In this document: positions 16,197 to 25,833 of the stretch, piece by piece
Numbering within the stretch: the stretch's first letter is position 1
Layout: every line of letters starts with the position of its first letter
Assembly (NCBI GenBank): GCA_025210745.1
Contig: JAOARC010000050.1
Span: forward strand, 124,001 to 188,000
DNA: 64,000 nt
Reading direction: 5' to 3'
Source: Bacteriovoracaceae bacterium
GTDB taxonomy: Bacteria > Bdellovibrionota > Bacteriovoracia > Bacteriovoracales > Bacteriovoracaceae
Notes under the pieces: generated by a model
The model's input: the letters and a program-made list of their open reading frames with translations, nothing else
Told to the model about the DNA's origin: nothing
Database searches by the model: none
Program-made: the position numbers and the translations under genes

Positions 16197-17208
16197 ACCT
16201 AGGATCTAAAGCTTCTCTTACCCCCTCACCAACTAAAGAAAATAAAGTTAAAATACTAAAAAGAGCAGCTGACGGAAATAAAGCAAGCCACCAAGCAATT
16301 GTAAAGTTCTTTTGCGCCTGCGCAAGTAATTCACCCCAACTAGGTGTTGGAGCACTTAAGCCAAAACCTAAATAATCAAGACTTGCTAAAGCTGCAATAC
16401 TACCTGCTATTGCAAAAGGTGAAAACGTAATAATTGGGCTAAGAGAATTTGGCAAGATATGCTTAAAGAAAATTCTAAAATGACCAGCTCCAATACTTCT
16501 AGCAGCTTCAACAAACTCTAATCTTCTATTTTTTAAAAACTCTGCTCTAACATAATAACTAATTGGTATCCAACCAAATATACTCGTTATTATAACGAGT
16601 AAAGTTAAAGAAGGCTGAAAAATAGCAATAAGGATAATAAGCAATAAAAGCTGCGGAACTGTACTCAATATTTCTGTTGCTCTTTGCCCATATAAATCAA
16701 GTTTACCTCCAAAATACCCTTGTGCACCACCAAAAATAATTCCTAGAAAAAAAGTTAAAATCCACACTAGCAATGCATATGAAATACTATAACGTAGACC
16801 ATATAAAAGTCTTGTAAATATATCTCGTCCCCTATCGTCTGTCCCAAAAAGATTCTCCTTTGATGGAGGTGAAGGATATTCATCGACCATTTTATTTGAT
16901 TCATACGGGTCCCATTTTATAATTGGCCATATTGCAAAGTCTGATTTTTTTAATTTTAATTCTTTATAATCAACAATTAAAATATCTGTTTTGCCAAACT
17001 CTTTAGCATCATAATCTTTGAAAATAGGATAATAAGCTTTTCCATTAAAATTTAAATATAATGGCTTTGAATTTGCCCAAATTTCAGCAGTAAAACTAAA
17101 CAAGCACGAAACTAAAATAAAACATGCGCTATAAAATGAAATTTTTTTTTGCTTAAAACGCCTCCACTTTTTTAGCGTTTGTTCATTTTTTATTCTTTTT
17201 TCAATCAT
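16189..17208 (-). CDS. yejE: Peptide ABC transporter permease, YejE-like
   Basis: 339 residues, close to E. coli YejE (341). One N-terminal membrane helix is followed by a large periplasmic loop (LYLNFNGKAYYPIFKDYDA, typical of YejE), then the binding-protein-dependent transport domain with five helices and EAA loop AARSIGAGHFRIFFKHILPN that contacts the ATPase. It forms a heterodimeric channel with YejB. Nine bases separate it from yejB. In E. coli the ATPase gene yejF follows yejE, but here the strand ends on a convergent hydrolase gene. Confidence 0.9.
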   Translation of the reverse strand: MIEKRIKNEQTLKKWRRFKQKKISFYSACFILVSCLFSFTAEIWANSKPLYLNFNGKAYYPIFKDYDAKEFGKTDILIVDYKELKLKKSDFAIWPIIKWDPYESNKMVDEYPSPPSKENLFGTDDRGRDIFTRLLYGLRYSISYALLVWILTFFLGIIFGGAQGYFGGKLDLYGQRATEILSTVPQLLLLIILIAIFQPSLTLLVIITSIFGWIPISYYVRAEFLKNRRLEFVEAARSIGAGHFRIFFKHILPNSLSPIITFSPFAIAGSIAALASLDYLGFGLSAPTPSWGELLAQAQKNFTIAWWLALFPSAALFSILTLFSLVGEGVREALDPRSN

Positions 17209-17217
17209 TATATTATC

Positions 17218-18237
17218 CTAATTAAAATCAATTCTTGGATCGACTAAAACATAAGCTATATCACTTAAGATATTTCCAATTAACATTAAAAAGCTTTGAA
17301 TAAAAACAAGCCCCATAATAACGTTATAATCTCTCGATAAAATAGAATTAAACCCTAAAAGTCCCATTCCATCTAATTGAAAAATTGTCTCTAAAAGTAA
17401 AGATCCTGCAAAAAAGACAGATAAAAAACCTCCTATTCCCGTAACAATTGGAATAAGAGCATTTCTAAGAGCATGTTTTAGATATACAACTTTTTCAGAA
17501 AGTCCTTTTGCTCTAGCTGTTCTTATATAGTCCTTCTTTATTTCATCCATTAAAGAATTTTTCATAAGAACTGTTAAAGTCGTATAAGAGCCTATCGTAT
17601 AACAAACAAGAGGCAAGATAAAATGGTGTATTCTATCAACAATTCTTTCAAAATCATTCATTTCATCATAGAAGTCAGAATAAAGTCCTCCAATAGGAAA
17701 AATATCCAAAAAGCTTCCTCCTGATAAAAATACAATAAGAACAATTGCAAGCATGAAGGATGGAATTGAATACATTAAAAATAAAATAAAGCTCGATATT
17801 GTATCAAACGTTGAGCCATTCCAAACGGCTTTGAGAACTCCAAGAGGTATTGATATGAGATAAGATAAAATCAAAGAAACAATTCCAAATTGTAAAGAAA
17901 CAGGAAATTTACTCATAATAACATCAAGTACATCTTCTTCATAAGTAAACGACTCTCCAAAGTTTAAAGTTGATAAATTCTTAAGCCAAATCCAATATCT
18001 TTCGTAAAGTGGTTTATCAAAACCATATTGCTTATTTAAAGCATCTAAGATTTCTTTTGATACTGTTGCACTTCCCGCTTTTGAAGAGCCTTGCTCACTT
18101 CCAGAAAATCTTAATTGCTGTAGCTTTTGCTCTACTGGAGAGCCAGGGGCAAGGTTTACAATAGCAAAAACAACAACTGTTATTCCAATTAAAGTAGGGA
18201 TCATAAGAATCATTCTTCTAAATAAATACTTTAGCAT
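17218..18237 (-). CDS. yejB: Peptide ABC transporter permease, YejB-like
   Basis: 339 residues, six predicted membrane helices, starting MLKYLFRRMILMIPTLIGIT as in OppB/YejB permeases. The periplasmic insert after the first helix (about 30-90) is followed by the transport domain and the EAA loop TARAKGLSEKVVYLKHALRN. Partner of the YejE-like permease. The start overlaps the stop of the solute-binding protein gene (TAATG), so the three genes are tightly coupled. Confidence 0.9.
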   Translation of the reverse strand: MLKYLFRRMILMIPTLIGITVVVFAIVNLAPGSPVEQKLQQLRFSGSEQGSSKAGSATVSKEILDALNKQYGFDKPLYERYWIWLKNLSTLNFGESFTYEEDVLDVIMSKFPVSLQFGIVSLILSYLISIPLGVLKAVWNGSTFDTISSFILFLMYSIPSFMLAIVLIVFLSGGSFLDIFPIGGLYSDFYDEMNDFERIVDRIHHFILPLVCYTIGSYTTLTVLMKNSLMDEIKKDYIRTARAKGLSEKVVYLKHALRNALIPIVTGIGGFLSVFFAGSLLLETIFQLDGMGLLGFNSILSRDYNVIMGLVFIQSFLMLIGNILSDIAYVLVDPRIDFN

Positions 18238-19844
18238 TAGTTTGCCTCTCTTATTAATCTTTTAAACTTCCAAAAAGAGTTTCCTACACCATATTTATAT
18301 GTATTTTTTTCTTTTTTTATTCTATCCGTATGCCCATACATAGTAGAGGCTTTATTTGTAAACCAAACATATGGGGCTTCATCAATAATAATTTTTTGAG
18401 CCTCTTTGAGAAGCTCTATTCTTTTTTCTTTATCATGAATATATTTTGCTTTATCACAAATTTCATCAACTCTTTTATTTTTAAAGCTTATAAAATTGGA
18501 GCCTCCATTAATTGACTTTGAATGCCAAATTTGAGTAGGATCCCAATCAATAACTGCCGTCCAAGCAAGCCTAATAGCTTCAAACTTTTTTTCATCTATA
18601 AGCTTAATAAAAGAGTTCCACTCCACTCTTTTTAAATTAAGTTCTACTCCAACTTTTTTTGCATCTTCTTTAAAGACAGTTAAGTATTTCATAAAAAAAT
18701 CAGAAGGTTCTAAAATAGTAATTGAAAATTTTACTTTTTTACCATCAATAATTTTATCTAAGACTCTATCACCATCCGTATCTTTCCAACCAGCAGCAGC
18801 AAGTAGACTTGCCGCCTTTTTTAGATTAAATTTTACTGGCTCAACATCTACAGCATAGGGACTCTGCGGATATACTGGTCCAGCTAATGGAGTTGAATAA
18901 CCATATTCAAATTTCTCGATCATAAGCTTTCTATTTACAAGCATATAAAGAGCTTTTCTAACCCTTTTGTCTTTTAGAATAGGGTGTAATAAGTTCCAAC
19001 CTATCCAGCTATATCCTTTAGGCGAACTATTTTCAACCTTAACTTTGTGTACTTTTTTTGACCATTGCTTGCCATTCATTTTCTTCACATAGTACTCTGG
19101 AGAAACCGCTAAAAAGTCTAAAGCTCCTTTTTTAAGCATTTCTAAAGCAACATTTGTATCTGCGACAAATCTCAAAACGATCTTTTCAAAATTCCACTCT
19201 TTTTGTTCTGGTAAAGAATACCCCCACCAATCTTTATTTTTAACAAGTACTATTCGAGAGCCTCTTTTATAAAGATCTAATTTATATGGTCCCGTTCCAA
19301 TAATGTTCTTATTAAAGAAACTTTTCTTTTTATTTTGAGAAAAAAAGTTTTTCGAAAAAATAAGCATACCAGCAGCAGTCGTAAAATTTTTATAACTTTT
19401 ATCTTTCGCATGAAAGACAACTGTATGAGAATCTAACACCTCAACTTCTTTAATTCCTTCATAAAAACTTCTTACAGCAATAGCTTTATATTTATCATCA
19501 AAAATAGCATCAAACGAAAACTTCACATCGTCAGCACTCATTTTTGTTCCATCATGAAAAAAAACATTTTTGCGAAGTTTAAAAGTAAACTTCATTTTAT
19601 CATCACTGATTTTCCATGAGGTTGCTAATGCCGGCTTCCACTCATATGTATCCAAATCTCGAGCTAATAAACTCTCAGCACTATAACCCATGACTACACT
19701 CGTATAGCCATCAGTAACTGCATTAAAAGCATGAAGAGAAGTTGGCTCACCTCCAATATTTAAATAAAAAGCTGTATTTTTACGTGGTCTTTTGCTACAA
19801 GATGCCATAATAAAGAACATAAGCATCCAACTTATAAATTTCAT
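18237..19844 (-). CDS. yejA: Peptide-binding lipoprotein of the Yej transporter (SBP family 5)
   Basis: 535 residues. N-terminus FIMASCSKRPRK is a lipobox, so it is anchored as a lipoprotein; E. coli YejA is soluble. The rest is a family 5 extracellular solute-binding protein (LATSWKISDDKMKFTFKLRK, FHDGTKMSADDVKFSFDAIF). It should capture oligopeptides in the periplasm and deliver them to YejBE. Good ribosome site AAGGAAAT. First gene of the three-gene import operon. Confidence 0.9.
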   Translation of the reverse strand: MKFISWMLMFFIMASCSKRPRKNTAFYLNIGGEPTSLHAFNAVTDGYTSVVMGYSAESLLARDLDTYEWKPALATSWKISDDKMKFTFKLRKNVFFHDGTKMSADDVKFSFDAIFDDKYKAIAVRSFYEGIKEVEVLDSHTVVFHAKDKSYKNFTTAAGMLIFSKNFFSQNKKKSFFNKNIIGTGPYKLDLYKRGSRIVLVKNKDWWGYSLPEQKEWNFEKIVLRFVADTNVALEMLKKGALDFLAVSPEYYVKKMNGKQWSKKVHKVKVENSSPKGYSWIGWNLLHPILKDKRVRKALYMLVNRKLMIEKFEYGYSTPLAGPVYPQSPYAVDVEPVKFNLKKAASLLAAAGWKDTDGDRVLDKIIDGKKVKFSITILEPSDFFMKYLTVFKEDAKKVGVELNLKRVEWNSFIKLIDEKKFEAIRLAWTAVIDWDPTQIWHSKSINGGSNFISFKNKRVDEICDKAKYIHDKEKRIELLKEAQKIIIDEAPYVWFTNKASTMYGHTDRIKKEKNTYKYGVGNSFWKFKRLIREAN

Positions 19845-19859
19845 TTCTAATTTCCTTAT

Positions 19860-20540
19860 CTATTTTTTGAAATACAATTTAGGGTCAAGACTCCAGCGAT
19901 CTTCGGTTAAATTCTGATCATAAACACGATATTGTTCTAACTTAAACATAAGATCATCTAACTTTGCCTTTGTCCCATTAAAATTTTGAAAGTTCTTAAC
20001 TTTATCTTCTTCTAAAGCAGCTAACTGTTCCTTAAGTTCTAAATCTAATTTCTCGCGTAAGACTTGATATCTTTTACTTACAAGTTCAACTTTTTCAATA
20101 TGAGAATTCAACTCATTTTTATATCTTTTCATTTTACTTTGTAAGGCAAACTTCTTCTTTATTAAGATTTCGACAAGCCCCTTGCCAATCTTAATTCCTT
20201 TTTCTAAATCTTCACTGTAGAGATGTAAATAAGTTCCAGTAGTTAAATGCATATTATGAATACATTCATTATATTTAGGTACTTTAACTAGCAAATACTC
20301 AGCTGATCTTCCAAGGACATAAGACATACATTTTTTATTAGGGTAAGTTTCATTCCAAAATTCAATTCTATCGCTCTTACGAAGAAATTTTGCATTTTCA
20401 AAAGAAATTTTAAGACGCATAAGCTTAGCGCTTTTATTAAGTCTTGTTATTCTAGCCGAAAACTTCGCTGTGTCTTCATCTAACTTGTATTCTGTAGAAA
20501 AACAGGAAAGGGATACTAATAGTATTACTAAAAAGTGCAT
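19860..20540 (-). CDS. Exported coiled-coil protein, unknown
   Basis: About 226 residues from the ATG at 20540: signal peptide HFLVILLVSLSCFS, a beta-rich half (to about 120) with two cysteines (KKCMSY and YNECIHN), then a long charged helix region (about 125-215, including LREKLDLELKEQLAALEEDK) that should form a coiled coil. The frame extends eight codons further to a TTG, but that would bury the signal peptide. No family recognised. It lies 15 bases upstream of the Yej peptide importer on the same strand and could be co-transcribed. Confidence 0.68.
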   Translation of the reverse strand: MHFLVILLVSLSCFSTEYKLDEDTAKFSARITRLNKSAKLMRLKISFENAKFLRKSDRIEFWNETYPNKKCMSYVLGRSAEYLLVKVPKYNECIHNMHLTTGTYLHLYSEDLEKGIKIGKGLVEILIKKKFALQSKMKRYKNELNSHIEKVELVSKRYQVLREKLDLELKEQLAALEEDKVKNFQNFNGTKAKLDDLMFKLEQYRVYDQNLTEDRWSLDPKLYFKK

Positions 20541-20594
20541 AGTAATATTATACTGAATAGCCAATTATATTAAAGGTTTTTAAACTGGAGTATT

Positions 20595-21035
20595 TTATTC
20601 TGGAATATAAAAAGCTGAGTTCTTTTCATTTTCTCGAACTTCTACTTTTGTTATCCAAACTCTCCCCTTAGTTTTTTTCTCAACCATTTTACTTACATGA
20701 TCATATACAAATTTAGCTGTTCCTTCCATACCAGCATTAGGAAGAACTCTTAACTGAATAACTCCTTGTTCATCTAGCTGCTTAAAGGTTTCTAAATATG
20801 GATCATCTTCAGAAGATAAAAAAGTATGATCAAACATATCTTCTAGCCAAGCTTTAACATCTTTTAAACCTCCAAAGTCCATAACCCAAAACTCATCGGT
20901 CATACTTTTAGAAGCAAATTCAAAGTAAAACTCTCTACTATAGCCATGAACAAACCGACAATGGGAATCAGCCCTCCACTGTCTATGCGTACAAGGAAAT
21001 CCAGAAAATCTTTTTGTTGATTTATAAATGGCCAT
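20595..21035 (-). CDS. queD: 6-carboxytetrahydropterin synthase family protein (QueD-like)
   Basis: 146 residues of the PTPS/QueD fold. The N-terminal segment CTHRQWRADSHCRFVHGYSR and FWVMDFGGLKDVKAWLE with FDHTFL are hallmark stretches. The usual HGH zinc motif is HGY here; I recall the same RADSHCRFxHGY form in alphaproteobacterial members, so this is a known subfamily rather than a defect. QueD converts dihydroneopterin triphosphate to 6-carboxytetrahydropterin in queuosine synthesis; with a ligand change the exact product is less certain. The start overlaps the stop of the methyltransferase gene (TAATG). Confidence 0.85.
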   Translation of the reverse strand: MAIYKSTKRFSGFPCTHRQWRADSHCRFVHGYSREFYFEFASKSMTDEFWVMDFGGLKDVKAWLEDMFDHTFLSSEDDPYLETFKQLDEQGVIQLRVLPNAGMEGTAKFVYDHVSKMVEKKTKGRVWITKVEVRENEKNSAFYIPE

Positions 21036-21706
21036 TATTTTTTATCCTTTTTATATATAACACTAGATCTAAATTCTTTTTCATGCTCAGGCTGCTCAAA
21101 CTTTAAGAGTTTTAAACCAGGAAACATTGTCAGCAATTCCCTTGATTTTAAATAGTAAGAATCAGGGTTTCTCTTATGATCACGTTTTACTTTTTGAGCA
21201 AGAGTGTGTCCTTCATAAATAAGAACACCTCCAGGCTTTAACCAACTCACTATTTTTTTTATTAACTTTCTATCTACGTAATAAAAACAAATTATTGCAT
21301 CAAAGCTATTTTTTTTAATTGAATAAGAATCAAATGAAGCAACAATTGCTTTTATTTTAACCCCAGCTTCACTAGCAAGACGTTTTGCTTTAGCCACAGC
21401 AACCGAACTAATATCAATTCCCGTTACTTTATGTCCTTTAGTCGCTAAGAAAACTGCATTTCTTCCCTCACCCATTCCCATATCTAAGATATTACTTTCA
21501 GGTGCAATATAATCAAAGTTCTCAGCTAAAAACTTTGCTGGCGACTTTCCATATATATATGATTTTTTGCTATATCTTCTATCCCAAGCAGATCTTTGAA
21601 TAGATGTTGCACTCCTATCTCCAGAGAGTTGGTTTAATCTCCTCAATGAAATAGGAGTTTTGGACAATACATTTAATGTAAATAAAATAAGAATTAAAAA
21701 CTTCAT
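21035..21706 (-). CDS. Class I SAM-dependent methyltransferase with N-terminal signal-like segment
   Basis: 223 residues. The methyltransferase domain has AWDRRYSKKSYIYGKSPAKF, SAM-binding motif I NILDMGMGEGRNAVFLATKG, the acidic VTGIDIS and post-motif LKPGGVLIYEGH, as in TehB-like thiopurine/tellurite-type enzymes. Oddly, the first 16 residues (KFLILILFTLNVLS) look like a cleavable signal peptide, followed by about 30 residues before the enzyme begins. SAM is cytoplasmic, so export would be surprising. The methyl acceptor is unknown. Coupled to queD downstream. Confidence 0.85.
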   Translation of the reverse strand: MKFLILILFTLNVLSKTPISLRRLNQLSGDRSATSIQRSAWDRRYSKKSYIYGKSPAKFLAENFDYIAPESNILDMGMGEGRNAVFLATKGHKVTGIDISSVAVAKAKRLASEAGVKIKAIVASFDSYSIKKNSFDAIICFYYVDRKLIKKIVSWLKPGGVLIYEGHTLAQKVKRDHKRNPDSYYLKSRELLTMFPGLKLLKFEQPEHEKEFRSSVIYKKDKK

Positions 21707-21762
21707 TGGCAGTAGATTTACAATGTTTTTTATAGATTTTCTAGATATGTATGAAGATTGTA

Positions 21763-22290
21763 CTACTTAATATCATCTTCTAATAAGTCAGCAAACTCCT
21801 CATCTACGATAAAGTCAGTTGTCTTTTCTACAAGCGTCTTTTCACCGTGAGTTGTAAACTCTAAGTCATGGATATCACTTGGCTGAACCTGCTCAAACTC
21901 AGATATATTTTTTCCGCTTAGATACGCGTCAATAAACAAGGCCACTGTCTCATATAGTTTGCCGATCTTTGTGACTTTTCTTGAAACTTCGTCTTCAATA
22001 GTATTAGGCATATCCTGAGTTGTTTTAAGATACCAATAAAGATCATCAATATGTGTGTAAAACTCATTAAGAACTTCAATTACTTCCATTGGACAATGAG
22101 AAAGATCTTTAGCATCCGCCTTTTGATAACGATTTTCAAAAACCTCTTTAAAAACGGCTCTATTTCTTTTTAGTGAAAATGCCTCAATATATTCTTCTTT
22201 TCTCATCGATATTCTATTATATAAATTCATAGCATCTATTTTAAAAATAAGAATATATCTTTGCTCTAAATCCGATAATGTAGACTTCAC
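21763..22290 (-). CDS. Conserved-looking helical protein, unknown
   Basis: 175 residues, no signal peptide or membrane helix, mostly amphipathic helix (LEQRYILIFKIDAMNLYNR, EVLNEFYTHIDDLYWYLKTT) and an acidic tail ending FADLLEDDIK. Not recognised. GTG start overlapping the previous gene's TGA (GTGA), with GGGGAAAA as ribosome site. Probably cytoplasmic and a partner of the upstream protein. Confidence 0.65.
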   Translation of the reverse strand: MKSTLSDLEQRYILIFKIDAMNLYNRISMRKEEYIEAFSLKRNRAVFKEVFENRYQKADAKDLSHCPMEVIEVLNEFYTHIDDLYWYLKTTQDMPNTIEDEVSRKVTKIGKLYETVALFIDAYLSGKNISEFEQVQPSDIHDLEFTTHGEKTLVEKTTDFIVDEEFADLLEDDIK

Positions 22291-22748
22291 AGTTTTTCCC
22301 CATATAGGTTTACTCTTCTCTTAGCCCCTGGCCACTTATTTAAACCTTCATCTTTTTTACGAATTGCTGTTGCAAGAGCTGTAGCATAAGCATTTAAGCC
22401 AACTGGCAATCTCGTAAAATGATATTTTCCACTCTTACCATAAATATATCGATCTGAGGTATTATCAAAAGAGCTTAAAATATAGATATGAACACCATGT
22501 TTTTTAATTAAGTATTTTAAAATTTTACGAACTCTTTTATTAAAATAATTTTTTCTTGCTAATGAATTAATAAAAATAAAAATATGGCAGTCATCTCCAC
22601 TATTTGTAAAAGATAAAAGATCATTTAGGCCCATAGGAATCATTGAAAGCCCATGAGGCTTTATAAAAGCATCAAGGTGAAAAAAATGACTTGGAACCTT
22701 AGCCGTCAAATTTAAAAAATATACCCAATCTGTTCTTTGCTCATTCAT
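22287..22748 (-). CDS. Unknown alpha/beta protein
   Basis: 153 residues from the ATG at 22748 (a TTG one codon earlier is also possible). Alternating hydrophobic strands and helices (CHIFIFINSLARKNYF, GVHIYILSSFDN, FTRLPVGLNAYATALATAIR) suggest a small Rossmann-like or receiver-like fold, but no phosphorylation or nucleotide motif is visible. Translationally coupled to the 175-residue helical protein. I do not recognise the family. Confidence 0.65.
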   Translation of the reverse strand: MNEQRTDWVYFLNLTAKVPSHFFHLDAFIKPHGLSMIPMGLNDLLSFTNSGDDCHIFIFINSLARKNYFNKRVRKILKYLIKKHGVHIYILSSFDNTSDRYIYGKSGKYHFTRLPVGLNAYATALATAIRKKDEGLNKWPGAKRRVNLYGEKL

Positions 22749-22779
22749 CAAAGACTATATCGGACTAAATACTTAAAAA

Positions 22780-22930
22780 TTGGATGTTTTTAGATGTAAT
22801 AGGAAAAAAGGTCCATCCCTAGACCAAAAATACTCTTCCCTCTCCCTGGATTTACAATTTTGGCATAATTTATACAAATGGCCAAGTATTTTTGTCAGGT
22901 GTAATGAAATGTTTGGATGTGCTTAGATCT
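22780..22930. repeat. Imperfect direct repeat pair, 18 bases
   Basis: TTGGATGTTTTTAGATGT at 22780-22797 and TTGGATGTGCTTAGATCT at 22913-22930 match at 15 of 18 positions, 133 bases apart. The second copy overlaps the stop of the acetyltransferase-like remnant. It may be chance or the footprint of an old insertion or duplication. Confidence 0.35.
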
Positions 22931-23003
22931 CCTTGCCCATTTTAAAAGAATTATCATTCTGTTCAATAATAATATAACCAAGCTTTAAATACAGACTCTT
23001 TTT
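22923..23003 (-). pseudogene. Possible GNAT acetyltransferase C-terminal remnant
   Basis: The reverse strand reads KKSLYLKLGYIIIEQNDN then SFKMGKEI and stop. This resembles the last strand of GNAT enzymes (LYxKLGF...MxKxL). A TGA stands directly upstream in frame, and no start or SAM/CoA-binding motif (Q/RxxGxG/A) is visible, so if real it is a fragment. A different upstream frame (about 23004-23100) stays open without a recognisable protein. Confidence 0.33.
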
Positions 23004-23123
23004 TCAATGGGATATTTTACTGATGGATTTATTAGAAAAGACTTCTTTTTCTTCGAACGTCTAGCATATTTCTTGCTGGCTATCGCATAAGTAGAAAGAG
23101 CACTACTAAATACTATTTAAAAT

Positions 23124-23147
23124 AAAAAAGGGCCTTAAAAGGCCCTT
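23124..23147 (-). terminator. Rho-independent terminator of groES-groEL
   Basis: Seven-base-pair stem AAGGGCC/GGCCCTT (23128-23134 with 23141-23147), six-base loop, followed on the minus strand by a run of T (complement of 23124-23129). It begins seven bases after the groEL stop. Confidence 0.9.
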
Positions 23148-23154
23148 ATTTATT

Positions 23155-24807
<1,653 letters not shown>

Positions 24808-24813
24808 TTACTC

Positions 24814-25101
24814 CTAATTTAAAATTCCTAAAATACTACTTTCTTTCATCATTAGATAGTCAATCCCTTCAAGTTTCACTTCTGAATGACCATATTTTTC
24901 AAAAAGAACTTTATCTCCCTGCTTAACAGATAAAGCTGTAACAGAACCATCTGTATTCCTATAACCAGAGCCAACAGCAATCACTTCTCCCTGAGCTGGT
25001 TTTTCTTTAGAGCTATCAGGAATAATGATTCCACCCGCCGTAGTCGTTTCTTCTTCAATTCTTTTAATAAGCACACGATCGTGTAATGGCTTAACTGACA
25101 T
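24814..25101 (-). CDS. groES: 10-kDa co-chaperonin GroES
   Basis: 95 residues from the ATG at 25101, beginning [17 protein letters not shown], with the mobile loop [18 protein letters not shown] and the [18 protein letters not shown] core. The open frame extends 21 codons further, but AAAGGAG lies five bases before 25101 and the family begins here. It caps GroEL. Confidence 0.97.
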   Translation of the reverse strand: MSVKPLHDRVLIKRIEEETTTAGGIIIPDSSKEKPAQGEVIAVGSGYRNTDGSVTALSVKQGDKVLFEKYGHSEVKLEGIDYLMMKESSILGILN

Positions 25102-25134
25102 ATATACTCCTTTATTTAAGATTAACCTATGCAA

Positions 25135-25164
25135 ATAACATGAGCATAATTTCATTAGTGTCAA
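25135..25164 (-). promoter_or_regulatory. Sigma-70-type promoter of groES-groEL
   Basis: On the minus strand, a perfect -35 TTGACA (25164-25159) is followed after 18 bases by TGTTAT (25140-25135), four of six -10 matches. The leader to groES is about 30 bases. No CIRCE inverted repeat (TTAGCACTC-N9-GAGTGCTAA) is visible, so HrcA control is not supported here. Confidence 0.55.
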
Positions 25165-25238
25165 GCCTTGGCCAGGTTAAATTTTTGAAAAAATTTGCCG
25201 ATTAGCTATTTAGAAATTTTATTTTAAGGAAAATAATA

Positions 25239-25745
25239 ATGATTAGTTTTGTACAAAAGTTTACAAATCTTCTTTGCACAGCAGCAATACTTTGCTTTGT
25301 TAGTTGTGGAAAAAAGATAGAAAATACATCACAAGCAAATGATATAATTGATGTTCAAACTGGTCTAACAGAATATTCAACAACACTTAGAACAACATCT
25401 GGAAAAATGGCTTTTCTTGAATTTTCTTATACAAGTGAAGTTAAAATACCAAAATATGTAAAAACAACCCTTGGTTATGCATCAGGCCAAGTAGCAAGAA
25501 TATACTTTGATTATATAGGCGAGCTTAATTATGGTTACTACTGTGACTACTTACCTTCTAACAAACATGAACACTTTGAATTTGACTCTTGCTATGACAG
25601 TGAGATTAGCCCTACAACTCTGACTTATTATGTCGGATATCAAGATGTTATATTTGAAGGTAAATCAATAGCTCTTGAAATCATTAACGATACAAGTTTA
25701 AGAGCAATAGATGCAAAAGTTGACTTTCAAATAAATAAGCTTTAG
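25239..25745 (+). CDS. Lipoprotein of unknown function
   Basis: 168 residues. Signal peptide with lipobox CFVSC (Cys near residue 23), then a mature domain of beta strands with tyrosine-rich stretches (YGYYCDYLP, LTYYVGYQDVIF) and two cysteines spaced for a disulfide. No family recognised. Good ribosome site AAGGAAAA. Single-gene unit divergent from groES. Confidence 0.72.
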   Translation: MISFVQKFTNLLCTAAILCFVSCGKKIENTSQANDIIDVQTGLTEYSTTLRTTSGKMAFLEFSYTSEVKIPKYVKTTLGYASGQVARIYFDYIGELNYGYYCDYLPSNKHEHFEFDSCYDSEISPTTLTYYVGYQDVIFEGKSIALEIINDTSLRAIDAKVDFQINKL

Positions 25746-25833
25746 TCCCAAATAGACACTATTTTCCCCTTCTAGTGATACTTCTTTGTTCCTATTAAAA
25801 TAATAACTGGATTATTTTTACTAGGAAGGTTTT

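Larger units (their letters stand above)
22749..23154. other. 405-base intergenic stretch with decayed content
   Basis: No complete gene. It contains an imperfect 18-base direct repeat (22780 and 22913), a weak GGTC/GACC hairpin near 22812-22827 with a T-run on the minus strand, a short reading frame resembling the end of an acetyltransferase (22923-23003), and the groEL terminator. In the remainder I see nothing definable. Confidence 0.6.

Noticed and set aside
20595-21035. Inactive QueD because HGH is HGY
   Set aside because: The surrounding RADSHCRF-HGY segment is, as far as I recall, the normal form of a known QueD subfamily, so loss of activity is not supported.
22859-22876. Sigma-54-like site TTTGGCATAATTTATACA
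   Set aside because: The -24 GG is present but the -12 GC is replaced by AC, and no gene begins downstream.
25101-25240. CIRCE/HrcA operator before groES
   Set aside because: No TTAGCACTC-type inverted repeat in the region; only a sigma-70-like promoter is seen.
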